From NCBI GenBank assembly GCA_041397365.1, contig JAWKWT010000006.1, positions 62,001 to 126,000 of the forward strand: a stretch of DNA of 64,000 nt, written 5' to 3'. Position 1 is the stretch's first letter. Each line of letters starts with the position of its first letter. The notes beneath the pieces were generated by a model, which saw nothing but the letters and a program-made list of their open reading frames with translations, was not told the DNA's origin and did not search any database. The position numbers and the translations under genes were made by a program. Shown here piece by piece: positions 55,739-64,000 of the stretch. This DNA comes from P52-10 sp041397365. GTDB taxonomy: Bacteria; Pseudomonadota; Alphaproteobacteria; Rhizobiales; Xanthobacteraceae.

Positions 55739-58700
55739 CTACTCCGCCGCCTGACGCGGCGCGACGCCTCGACTTCCTGGAATTCCGGCTCCAGCCGGCG
55801 CTTCAGCCGGCGATCGATCCGGTCGAGATAGATGTACACCACCGGCGTGATGTAGAGCGTCAGCATCTGCGACACGATCAGGCCGCCGACGACAGCAACG
55901 CCGAGCGGCTGGCGCAGCTCCGCGCCGGCGCCCGTGCCGAGCGCGATCGGCAGCGTGCCGAAGATCGCCGCGAACGTCGTCATCATGATGGGGCGGAAGC
56001 GCAGCAGCGCCGCCTCGCGGATCCGCATGTTCGGCGCTGAGGCCGACGGCGCGCCGCTGGATGGCGAAATCGACCATCATGATGGCGTTCTTCTTGACGA
56101 TGCCGACCAGCATGACGATGCCGATCATGGCGATCACCGACATTTCCATCTTGAACAGCATCAGCGTCAGGATCGCGCCGATGCCGGCCGAAGGCAGGCC
56201 GGAGATGATCGTGATCGGATGCACGAAGCTCTCGTAGAGGATGCCGAGGATCACGAACGCCGCGAACACCGCCGCCAGGATCAAGACGCCCTGCCCGCGC
56301 AGCGAGTCCTGGAACACCTGCGCGGTGCCTGAGAATCCCGTGACGATCGTGATCGGCACGTTCGAGGACCGCTCGATCTCGGCGATCTTGTCGACCGCGT
56401 AGCCGAGCGACACCCCTTGCGCCAGATTGAAGGAGATCGTCTTCGCCGGCTGCTGGCCCTGATGGTTGATCATCAAGGGACCGACCGACGGCACCATCTT
56501 CGCCACCGCATCGAGCGGGATCGTCTGGTTGTTCGCCGTCTTCAGATAGATCTTCGACAGGTCCGACGGATCGACGCGGTATTTCGGCAGCGCCTCCAGA
56601 ATGATCTGGTAGTCGTTCGACGGCAGAAGATCGTGCCGATCTGGCGCGAGCCGAACGCATTGAACAACTGGTTGCGGATCTGGTCCGCGCCGATGCCGTA
56701 GACCGCAGCCTTCTCGCGGTCGATCTCGACCGTGAGCTGCGGGTTCTTGATGTAGAGGTCGGTGGTGACGTCGAGCAGGCCGGGCACCTGCGCGATCTTG
56801 TCGCGAAGCTCCGGCGCGAGCGTGTACAGCTTCTCGATGTCGCTGCTCTGGGGCGATATACTGATACTGGCTCTTGGAGACGCGGCCGCCGACATTCAGG
56901 TTCTGGATGCTCTGGAAGAAGGTCTGCATGCCCGGCACCTGGGACGTCTTCTGCCGCAGGCGCGCGATCACCGCCGGCGCCGGCGGGCGCTCGCCCTTCG
57001 GCTTCAGACCGATGAACATGCGCCCGTAATTCGCCGTCGGGTTGGGACCGCCCGCGCCGACCGTGGTGTTCAGGAACTCGACCGCGGGGTCGGCGCGAAT
57101 GATCGCGTCGAGCTTCTGCTGCCGTTCCACCATCGCCTCGAACGAAGTGTCAGTCGCCGCCTCCGACACGCCGGAGAGGAAGCCGGTGTCCTCCTGCGGG
57201 AAAAAGCCCTTCGGCACGATGTAATAGAGGTAGACCGTGATACCGAGCGTCGCGATAGTGGCGATCAGCATCAAGCTCTTGGCCGCCAGCACCTTGTCGA
57301 GCGTCCATTCATAGGCGCGGTGCCATTTCTCGAACATCGCCTCGAACATGCGCAGCACGATGTTCGGCCGCTTGTGCTCGTCATGCGAGCGCAACACGCG
57401 CGCGCAGAGCATCGGCGTCAGCGTCAGCGAGACGAAGCCGGAGACGATGATCGCAACCGCGACCGTCACCGCGAACTCGCGGAACACCCGCCCGACGATG
57501 CCGCCCATCAGCAGCACCGGGATGAACACCGCGATCAGCGAGAAGGTGATGGAGACGATGGTGAAGCCGATCTCGCGCGCGCCCTTCAGCGCCGCCTCAT
57601 AGGGCCGCATCCCGTTCTCGATGTGGCGGACGATGTTCTCGAGCATGACGATGGCGTCGTCGACGACGAAGCCGACCGACAGGGTCAGCGCCAGCAGCGT
57701 CATGTTGTTGATCGAGAAACCGAGCAGATACATCGTCGCGCAGGTGCCGAGCAGCGAGATCGGCACCGCCAGCGCCGGAATGAAGGTGGCCGAGGCCGAG
57801 CGCAGGAAGAGGAAGATCACCAGGATGACGAGGACGACCGCGATCGCCAGCGTCTCCTGCACGTCAAACACCGACTGGCGGATCGAGATCGAACGATCCA
57901 TCGTCACATTGACCTCGACCGACGGCGGCAATTGCGCCTGCAAGGCCGGCAGCCGCGCCCTCACCGCATCGACCACGGCAACGGTGTTGGCGTCCGGCTG
58001 CTTCTGGATGGCGAGCACGATCGCCCGGTCGCCGTTGAACCAGGTCGCGGTCTTGTCGTTCTCGACGCTGTCGTAGATCCGGGCGACGTCGTTCAGCTTC
58101 ACCGGCGCGCCGTTCCGCCAGGCGACGACCACGTCGCGATACATATTGGCCCTGTCGAGCTGGCCGGATGCCTGAAGCGTGATGTTCTGGCTCGGGCCAT
58201 TCAGCGTGCCGACCGGCGTGGTCGAATTGGCGCGCTGGACGGCGGTGCGTACATCCTCCATCGACAGGCCGCGCGCGGCCGCGGCCTCCGGATCGGCCTG
58301 CACCCGCACGGCGAATTTCTGTCCGCCATAGATCTGCACCTGCGCCACGCCGGTGATCTGCGAGAGCGCCTGGGCGATGTAGATGTCGCCATATTCATGC
58401 ACCGTCGACAGCGGCAGCGTCGCCGAACTCAGCGCCACGAACAGCACCGGGAAGTCGGACGGATTGACCTTGCGGAAACTCGGCGGCGTCGTCATCTCGA
58501 TCGGCAGCCGGCGCTGGGCGATCGTCAGCGCGGTCTGAACGTCGAGCGCGGCCGCGTCGATATTGCGGTCGAGGTCGAACTGGATGGTGATCGAGGTCGA
58601 GCCCTGCGAGGATTGCGAGGACATCGAGGAGATGCCCGGCACGGTCGAAAGCTGCCGCTCGATCGGGCCTGCGACCGAGGCCGCCATCGTGTCGGCGCTC

Positions 58701-58861
58701 GCGCCCGGCAGCGTCGCGGTGATCGCGATCGTCGGGAAATCGACTTTCGGAAGCGCGGAGACGGGCAGCAGGCGGTAGCCGAAAATGCCGAGCGCGATGA
58801 TCGTCGCCGTCAGCATGGTCGTCATGACCGGACGGCGAATGCTCATCTCCGAGATTTTCAT
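55739..58861 (-). CDS. RND-type efflux transporter, inner-membrane subunit, multiple indels
   Basis: About 1040 residues; HAE1/MdtC-like proton-driven export pump. MKISEMSIRRPVMTTMLTATIIALG, the membrane-embedded VGFVVDDAIVMLENIVRHIENG (proton-relay aspartates) and FRPIMMTTFAAIFGTLPIALGTGAG are characteristic. Frame changes near 56865, 56630 and 56050 are required; SPQSSDIEKLYTLAPELRDK lies in another frame between the first two. The true stop is probably TAG at 55739, reached after another indel in the C-terminal tail. Pairs with the adaptor immediately upstream. Confidence 0.88.
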   Translation of the reverse strand: MKISEMSIRRPVMTTMLTATIIALGIFGYRLLPVSALPKVDFPTIAITATLPGASADTMAASVAGPIERQLSTVPGISSMSSQSSQGSTSITIQFDLDRNIDAAALDVQTALTIAQRRLPIEMTTPPSFRKVNPSDFPVLFVALSSATLPLSTVHEYGDIYIAQALSQITGVAQVQIYGGQKFAVRVQADPEAAAARGLSMEDVRTAVQRANSTTPVGTLNGPSQNITLQASGQLDRANMYRDVVVAWRNGAPVKLNDVARIYDSVENDKTATWFNGDRAIVLAIQKQPDANTVAVVDAVRARLPALQAQLPPSVEVNVTMDRSISIRQSVFDVQETLAIAVVLVILVIFLFLRSASATFIPALAVPISLLGTCATMYLLGFSINNMTLLALTLSVGFVVDDAIVMLENIVRHIENGMRPYEAALKGAREIGFTIVSITFSLIAVFIPVLLMGGIVGRVFREFAVTVAVAIIVSGFVSLTLTPMLCARVLRSHDEHKRPNIVLRMFEAMFEKWHRAYEWTLDKVLAAKSLMLIATIATLGITVYLYYIVPKGFFPQEDTGFLSGVSEAATDTSFEAMVERQQKLDAIIRADPAVEFLNTTVGAGGPNPTANYGRMFIGLKPKGERPPAPAVIARLRQKTSQVPGMQTFFQSIQNLNVGGRVSKSQYQYIAPEQRHREAVHARAGASRQDRAGARPARRHHRPLHQEPAAHGRDRPREGCGLRHRRGPDPQPVVQCVRLAPDRHDLLPSNDYQIILEALPKYRVDPSDLSKIYLKTANNQTIPLDAVAKMVPSVGPLMINHQGQQPAKTISFNLAQGVSLGYAVDKIAEIERSSNVPITIVTGFSGTAQVFQDSLRGQGVLILAAVFAAFVILGILYESFVHPITIISGLPSAGIGAILTLMLFKMEMSVIAMIGIVMLVGIVKKNAIMMVDFAIQRRAVGLSAEHADPRGGAAALPPHHDDDVRGDLRHAADRARHGRRRGAAPAARRCCRRRPDRVADADALHHAGGVHLSRPDRSPAEAPAGAGIPGSRGVAPRQAAE

Positions 58862-58864
58862 GGA

Positions 58865-60020
58865 TCAGGCTCCCGCCTTGTGTTCGCGAATTTCGACCGG
58901 AGTTCCGTTCGACAACAGCATCTGCCCGTCGGTGACGACCGTCTCGCCGCCGGCAAGGTCCTTGGCGATCACCGAAAGCCCCTGGAACGTGCGCTCCACC
59001 GTCACCGGCTGGACCACGGCCTTGCCGTCCTTGACGAGGAAAACGAAATTGCCGTTCTGACTGCGCTGGATGGCGACGGAGGGAACCACCACGGCCTCCT
59101 CCTCGCGCACATTCAGTTTTGCCGAGACCAGCGTGCCGGGCCAGAGCGTTTCGCTGGTGTTGTCCATCGAGGCGCGCACCGTGACCATGCCGGTGGCGGT
59201 GTCGACGCTGTTCTCGATCATCGCCACCTTGCCGGTTTCGCTCGCCTGAGTGCCGGGCGTGGTCGCGATCACCCGCGCGGTGCCTTTGCATTGGTCGCCT
59301 CACGCAGGTCCGGGAGCACGCGCTGCGGAACGCCGATCGAGACGTAGATCGGCGCGATCTGGTTGATGGTGGCGAGCGGGGCGACATCCGCCGGCCGCAC
59401 GAAATTGCCGACCTTGACGGACGCCGCGCTGATACGGCCCGAGATCGGCGCGCGGATCACCGTGTAGCTCTTCTGCACCTTGAGGTTATCGAGCGCCGAC
59501 TGGTCCGCCTGCACCGTTCCGCGCAGCACTTCGCTGGGTCTGGGCGTTGTCGACATTGACCTGGGTGGTCGCGCCCTTGGCGATCAGCTCGCTGAAGCGC
59601 TTGTAGTCGCGCTCAGCGCCCGCGAGCTGCGAGCTGTCGCGCGCCAGCGTGCCCTCGGCCTGGGCGATCTGCGCATCGATCTGCCGCAGATCAGCGTGAA
59701 CAGAACGTCGCCGGCCTTCACGCGCGCGCCATCCTCGAAATGAACCTGCATGATCGTGGTTTCGACCCGCGACTTCAGCGCAACGCTCGCGATCGGCGAG
59801 ACCGTGCCGATCGCCTCGACTCCACCAGGATCGATTTGCGCTCGGCCAGCGCGACCTGAACCGCAACCGTCCGCCCTCGCCCGCCGCCTTTCGCCGGCGC
59901 TTTCGCGGACATTCCGGAACCGGACCCGCCGGGTGGCATCCAACTGCCGCGAGTTCCGTACGCGACGGCCGCCAGCGCGCAGCCGGCGACCACGATCCAA
60001 AGCCAGTTCCGTTTCGTCAT
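58865..60020 (-). CDS. RND efflux adaptor (membrane fusion protein), multiple indels
   Basis: A periplasmic adaptor of about 385 residues. An N-terminal anchor MTKRNWLWIVVAGCALAAVAYG, then pieces in successive frames: VEAIGTVSPIASVALKSRVETTIMQV (lipoyl/barrel), AQAEGTLARDSSQLAGAERDYKRFSELIAKGA (hairpin), SYTVIRAPISGRIS, and GKVAMIENSVDTATGMVTVRASMDN to LSNGTPVEIREHKAGA. Frame changes occur near 59820, 59700, 59540 and 59275. Forms an operon with the RND subunit three bases downstream. Sequence order is intact, so the gene is probably live. Confidence 0.85.
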
Positions 60021-60245
60021 GATGTCCCGCGATCATCCCCGTCCGCCACTCGGCGAGCGCGGGAAGTTGTCCCCGAAATTCGTTCTTCAAACAGACTAAA
60101 CCGACCAAACCGCCGGATATTCCAGCTATCTGTACCATAGCGTCCGTTGGACCACAGCTCGCATCTTGCAGACCTGCTGTTATGGTGAGCTCGCGCCGGG
60201 GACGGCACAAGTGAAAGAACCGTTAGATTCGGAAAACGATCCGCC

Positions 60246-61040
60246 ATGCGCATCGCCACCTGGAACGTCAATTCGATCCGCCAGCGGCTCGACCATCTGC
60301 TGACCTGGCTCAAGGAAACCTCGCCCGACATCGTCTGCCTGCAAGAGATCAAATGCATGGACGATGCGTTTCCGCGCGAGCCGATCGAGGCGCTCGGCTA
60401 CAACGTGGTGACGCACGGGCAGAAAACCTTCAACGGCGTCGCCCTGCTCTCCCGCCTGCCCTTCGACGAAACCAGGCCCCGGCTCGCCGGCGACGACGAC
60501 GACGAGCACGCCCGGTTTCTGGAAGGCGTGGTGTCGCTGAAGCATGGCGTGCTGCGGATCGCCTGCCTCTATCTGCCCAACGGCAACCCGCCGAATACGG
60601 ACAAATACCCCTACAAGCTCAAATGGATGAAGCGGCTCGCGGATTATTCACGCGAACGGCTGAAGACCGAGGAGCCATTCGTGCTGGCCGGCGACTTCAA
60701 TGTCATCCCGGCGGCGGCCGACGCCTACGACCCTGCCGCCTGGGCCGGGGACGCGCTGTTCCTGCCGCAGACGCGGGAGCATTACCAATCGCTGCTGGCG
60801 CTCGGCCTGACCGACGCGCTGCGCGCCGTCACCGACGCGCCGAAGCAATATACATTCTGGGACTATCAGGCCGGCGCCTGGCAGAAGAACAACGGCATCC
60901 GCATCGACCACCTGCTGCTGTCGCCGCAAGCCGCCGACCGGCTCGTCACCGCCGGCATCGACAAACATGTGCGCGGCTGGGAGAAGCCGTCGGATCACGT
61001 TCCGGTGTGGATCGAACTGGATTTCCCTACGGGGACGTAG
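60246..61040 (+). CDS. xth: Exodeoxyribonuclease III
   Basis: A 264-residue AP endonuclease and 3'-exonuclease for base excision repair. MRIATWNVNSIRQRLDHLLTWL, IVCLQEIKC (catalytic Glu), LAGDFNVIP (catalytic Asp and Asn) and the C-terminal KPSDHVPVWIELD (His) are conserved. ATG 60246 chosen. A terminator follows. Convergent with the exoR-like gene. Confidence 0.95.
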   Translation: MRIATWNVNSIRQRLDHLLTWLKETSPDIVCLQEIKCMDDAFPREPIEALGYNVVTHGQKTFNGVALLSRLPFDETRPRLAGDDDDEHARFLEGVVSLKHGVLRIACLYLPNGNPPNTDKYPYKLKWMKRLADYSRERLKTEEPFVLAGDFNVIPAAADAYDPAAWAGDALFLPQTREHYQSLLALGLTDALRAVTDAPKQYTFWDYQAGAWQKNNGIRIDHLLLSPQAADRLVTAGIDKHVRGWEKPSDHVPVWIELDFPTGT

Positions 61041-61071
61041 ACCGGGACTTAGCCGGCAAAGTCCCCCGCAC

Positions 61072-61107
61072 GGGTGCGCAGGCGCGCACCCAGCTGCGCG
61101 GTTTTTT
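61072..61107 (+). terminator. Terminator after xth
   Basis: Stem GGGTGCGC/GCGCACCC with a four-base loop, then AGCTGCGCGG and T6. Confidence 0.75.
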
Positions 61108-61108
61108 A

Positions 61109-62020
61109 CTAGTCCCGCCGGCCCTGGACCCAGCGTTCGAGCATCCGGCCCGCGACGGCGCGTTCGTTGTCGCTCGCCCGGCTCATCGCGTCGTTGTAGA
61201 TCTCACGAATCCAGACCTCGTCGACCCCCGCATTCGATCGCGCCAGCGTCAGCAGCATCAGGCCGCGCCCGGCCTGACGCGGAACCAGCTCGCCATTGAA
61301 CAGCATCTGCCCGAGCAGCGCCTGCGATTGCAGATGCCCCTTCTGCGCGGCAAGGCCGAGCCAGCGCGCCGCATATTTCGGATCGCGCTGCGCGTTGCCG
61401 TCCAGATACATCCGCGCGAGATTGTACTGCGCGTCCGGATTACCGAAATACGATGCCGCATAGGAGAACATTTCCTGCGCCCGCTCGCGGTCCGAGCGCA
61501 CGCGGGAGTTCGGAATGCCGTCGCGGTAATAGCGGCCGAGCGCCACGAACGCATTCGCCACGATCTGCGCCTGCGGGGCGTGCGGGCTGTCCTCGGCGTG
61601 CTGGTTGGCGATGCGGCTGAAATAGTCGAAGGCGCGCAGGTCGTCGCGATCGACTCCATTGCCGTCGGCATACATGCGGCCGAGCTTCCATTGCGCGATC
61701 GGGTGACCGCCTTCGGCGGCATATTGCAGCGCCGTCAGCGAGGTTTCGGTCGAACGCACCCCGGCCGGCGGCACCGCGACCGGCATCGGCGGCACGGGAA
61801 CCGCGGTCGGCGCGGCAAGTCCCGTCGGGCCAGCCAGCCCGGTCGAGGCTCGCGAGCCGCCAGGCGCCGCCAGAGCGGCGGACGGACCGTCCATCAGCCC
61901 GCCGGCCGGACGGCCGGGGCTCGTGCCCTCGAACGCGACGGCGGAGCCAGCGGACAACGCCGCTGCGGCAAACACGACGGACGCGATACGCCTAGATGTC
62001 CGCATAGCACTGCTTCTCAT
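61109..62020 (-). CDS. exoR: Sel1-repeat periplasmic protein, ExoR-like
   Basis: A 303-residue exported protein with a signal peptide (VVFAAAALSAGSAVA) and four to five Sel1 repeats (AAEGGHPIAQWKLGRMYADGNGVDRDDLRAFDYFSRI, AASYFGNPDAQYNLARMYLDGN, AAQKGHLQSQALLGQMLFNGE). The arrangement matches rhizobial ExoR, the periplasmic inhibitor of the ExoS/ChvI two-component system that controls exopolysaccharide, motility and symbiosis. A proline-rich linker after the signal peptide is longer than in Sinorhizobium. Start ATG 62020 overlaps an ilvD remnant. Confidence 0.78.
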   Translation of the reverse strand: MRSSAMRTSRRIASVVFAAAALSAGSAVAFEGTSPGRPAGGLMDGPSAALAAPGGSRASTGLAGPTGLAAPTAVPVPPMPVAVPPAGVRSTETSLTALQYAAEGGHPIAQWKLGRMYADGNGVDRDDLRAFDYFSRIANQHAEDSPHAPQAQIVANAFVALGRYYRDGIPNSRVRSDRERAQEMFSYAASYFGNPDAQYNLARMYLDGNAQRDPKYAARWLGLAAQKGHLQSQALLGQMLFNGELVPRQAGRGLMLLTLARSNAGVDEVWIREIYNDAMSRASDNERAVAGRMLERWVQGRRD

Positions 62021-62330
62021 TCGTCCCGCCGGGATGCGTCACCGCGCCGTTCGGCGCCGATCCCACCTGCCGGGCATAAGTCCACACCACCCCCGACCCG
62101 AACCGCTCTGCCTGCGGTTTCCCATCGTCTTCAAACATATCCTTGGCGACATCACGGCCAGCCGGCTTCAAATCCGCGATATACGGTGTCTTTTTGAAGA
62201 CTTCGGCAGCTTCAGGCAGGTCTGATCCGACCCCGCCTTCATGCGCGATCGCCGGCATCGGCGCGCGCGCTTGCCCTGCCGTCACATGACGGCCGGGCAG
62301 CCTGCTCTTGATGTTGGTTCGGGCGTCCAT
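61992..62330 (-). pseudogene. ilvD: Dihydroxy-acid dehydratase remnant with internal deletions
   Basis: A 112-residue open frame made of three separated pieces of IlvD: the N terminus MDARTNIKSRLPGRHVT, a middle part AEVFKKTPYIADLKPAGRDVAKDMFE, and the C terminus VGSAPNGAVTHPGG to CYADI. The full enzyme is near 600 residues, so hundreds of codons are missing in phase. The Fe–S cysteines are gone, so it cannot be active. The real ilvD must lie elsewhere if the strain is prototrophic. Confidence 0.65.
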
Positions 62331-62586
62331 CGCGGCTCAACTTCTCGCCAACTTACGCAACACGCCCGCGTGGGATACGATCGATGGACGTCACTGCGCA
62401 GCCTTGGCCTGCACACATCAGATCGTTGAGGGGTGTGGCCAAATCGCGGCGCGGACAAGGGCGTCCTGAGCCTACGGTTAAATGTTCTGGAACTGTGGCT
62501 GGCTCGCAACATTTGTTGAAGCGCGGCAACGGTCTTTATACCGCGCAGCCTGACGACCCGTTTCGGATCGATATGCGCTCCGGGCG

Positions 62587-62859
62587 TTAGCGGCGGAGCA
62601 TCCGCCACGCGCCGAGGATAATGACCGCGCCGATGGAGGCAGAAATCAGCGTCCGCATGAAGCCGAACACCTCGATCTGCGCGATCTCCGCCAGCTTCGC
62701 GCCGACGAACGCGCCGGCTATGCCGACCAGAATATTGGTGAAAATGCCATGGTCGGATTGAGTCACCCGTTCGGCGATCCAGCCCGCGATCGCGCCGATC
62801 ACGATCATCATGAAAAAGCCGACGCCCGGCTGGGTGAAAAAGGACTGTGCTTCGTTCAT
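62587..62859 (-). CDS. GlsB/YeaQ/YmgE family membrane protein
   Basis: A 90-residue protein with three hydrophobic segments: GVGFFMMIVIGAIAGWIAERV, GIFTNILVGIAGAFVGAKL and FGFMRTLISASIGAVIILGAWRML. This is the transglycosylase-associated / YeaQ family, linked to stress responses. ATG 62859 chosen. Function unclear. Confidence 0.88.
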   Translation of the reverse strand: MNEAQSFFTQPGVGFFMMIVIGAIAGWIAERVTQSDHGIFTNILVGIAGAFVGAKLAEIAQIEVFGFMRTLISASIGAVIILGAWRMLRR

Positions 62860-63155
62860 GGCGCGCTCCCCAGTGCGAATTCCCCAAACCCTAGCAGAAA
62901 GATCGGATTCGGAAGCCGCTCCTTCGCTTGTCCACAGGCGGACTTGAGCGTGTCGGGACCGCGTTTCGCACCCGGCAGCAAGCGCCATCGGCCGGGCGTT
63001 CCGGCTTGGACAGGAGGGATCGCGACAAAGAACATGCGGCCGATGACCAGACATTAAGCCTGATCCGAAACTCAGCCGCCGCGTAAGCGAAATTGAAAAC
63101 AGGCGACGGGTAATGTGGACCGCCCAGTCCAGGAGAATCTGGGTCGGGGAGGATC

Positions 63156-64000
63156 ATGAACGTCGGCCATCTCGCAACCTTCAGCGAACGCACCGCTTCA
63201 ATCGGCCGCCTGCATACGCTGCATAGCGCGGTCGTATTGGGCGGCATCGTCTTCGCCGCAGCGATGTTCGGCATTCACACACGCCCGGCCGGGCTGCTTG
63301 CGGCCGTCTGGCCCGCGAACGCGATCCTGCTCGGAATTCTCGTCGTCCGCCGCGACCTGCCGGTCGCAACGAGCTATATCGGCGCGAGCATCGGCTACAT
63401 GCTCGCCGACCTCGTTTCCGGCGGCTCGGCGCTCAGCACGGCGCTGTTGACCGGCGCGAACCTTGCCGGCGTCGCGACCGGGCACGCACTGTACCGCCAG
63501 TTTCCCGAGGCCGACCGCCGGTTGCAGCAGCCGCATTCGGTGCTCGTTCTTTTTCTCATCTGCATCGCGGCATCCGCCGCCTCAGGCATGGTCGGGGGAA
63601 TCGCCAACCCGGTGCTGTTCGGCAAAGGCGCGTTTACCGGCTGGACGTACTGGTTCGCGACCGAGCTCGCCAACTACCTCACCATTCTGCCGGTGATCCT
63701 GTCCGCCCCCGCGATTTCCCGGCATGACATCCCCTCCTGGCTCTCCTGGCGGACACCCGCAAAATATCCGCTCGGCCCGTTTCTGCCGGCGATCAGCCTC
63801 GGCGCTTCGGTCGCGGCGGCTTTGGCGATCGGCGGTCCCGGCTCCGTCGCCTTCCCGCTTCCGGCCTTGCTGTGGTGCGCACTGAGTTACCGGATATGGA
63901 CCACATCGCTTCTCACACTGGTCTTCAGCTTCTGGATTCTCCTGCTGATAACCGATCCGAGAATGGCCCCCGCCATCGACATCCACTCTCAAAGCGCGGT
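63156..64000 (+). CDS. MASE1-domain sensor protein, N-terminal part
   Basis: Runs off the window end. GGGGAGG precedes ATG 63156. The visible 281 residues form about eight membrane spans: AVVLGGIVFAAAMFGI, WPANAILLGILVV, IGYMLADLVSGGSALSTALL, NLAGVATGHALYRQF and YWFATELANYLTILPVILS, matching the MASE1 membrane sensor. MASE1 is usually followed by GGDEF, EAL, PAS or histidine-kinase domains, which would lie beyond 64000. No ligand is known. Confidence 0.8.
   Translation, partial: MNVGHLATFSERTASIGRLHTLHSAVVLGGIVFAAAMFGIHTRPAGLLAAVWPANAILLGILVVRRDLPVATSYIGASIGYMLADLVSGGSALSTALLTGANLAGVATGHALYRQFPEADRRLQQPHSVLVLFLICIAASAASGMVGGIANPVLFGKGAFTGWTYWFATELANYLTILPVILSAPAISRHDIPSWLSWRTPAKYPLGPFLPAISLGASVAAALAIGGPGSVAFPLPALLWCALSYRIWTTSLLTLVFSFWILLLITDPRMAPAIDIHSQSA

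Noticed and set aside
56762..59347. 861-codon plus-strand frame opposite the RND pump
   Set aside because: Antisense shadow; extreme Arg/His/Asp bias.
62384..62590. Short plus-strand frame between ilvD remnant and YeaQ-like gene
   Set aside because: No recognisable product and no start signal; probably non-coding.

Overview
The window is a contiguous stretch of high-GC alphaproteobacterial chromosome, most likely from the Bradyrhizobiaceae (Rhodopseudomonas / Bradyrhizobium / Afipia / Nitrobacter group). The pointers are: the block secDF–yajC / nlpD–pcm–surE–serS–tatCBA–scpBA–nagZ–SPOR–argS–dgt–erpA; tandem CYP153-type P450s; an ExoR-like Sel1 regulator; direct-repeat LexA boxes (GTTC-N7-GTTC) upstream of ssb and uvrA; and dispersed palindromic repeats of the kind found in this group. 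No prophage, insertion sequence or CRISPR array was found.

Layout. 1–1700: C-terminal part of a family 2 processive glycosyltransferase. 1876–1951: tRNA-Lys. 2071–3555: a decayed stretch with a GrlR-like remnant, a small cysteine-rich secreted protein and a Gly/Met-rich secreted protein. 4204–6780: two CYP153 P450 genes, the first broken at its 3' end. 6969–11769: MFS exporter, cysteine synthase, Kef-type antiporter, small zinc ribbon protein. 11774–15601: tgt–queA–ppi–ppi–coaD, then gyrA (16767–19480). 20866–25902: ssb and uvrA, each with a candidate SOS box, around an outer-membrane barrel gene. 26075–33905: accessory genes (42-residue CxxCxGxG protein, zinc dehydrogenase, K+ channel with a zinc ribbon tail, two tandem small acetyltransferase-like proteins, DUF3597, DUF2189, a copper operon with a YcnI–PCuAC fusion, DUF1127). 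34049–55558: housekeeping genes for tRNA modification, Sec and Tat export, cell-wall turnover, protein repair, aminoacylation, chromosome condensation, dNTP control and Fe–S assembly. 55739–60020: an RND efflux pump with its adaptor. 60246–64000: xth, exoR-like gene, an ilvD remnant, a small membrane protein and the start of a MASE1 sensor.

How the genes work together. The minus-strand Sec block (yajC–secD–secF) runs with overlapping start/stop codons into homologues of the mitochondrial complex I assembly factors NDUFAF3 and NDUFAF6. The Tat translocase, ScpAB condensin partners and NagZ form another tightly packed minus-strand run. Copper handling sits in DUF2946 plus YcnI–PCuAC, with a perfect palindrome upstream.

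Caution on quality. Many conserved and essential genes (coaD, gyrA, argS, tatC, erpA, tgt, a cyclophilin, the efflux genes) carry 1–2 nt indels, mostly losses in short runs. This pattern fits consensus sequence error better than real gene death. Remnants with much denser damage or internal deletions (GrlR-like, ilvD, possibly CYP153 copy 1) are better candidates for true pseudogenes. The most unusual feature is an in-frame, AT-rich insertion of about 70 codons inside serS.
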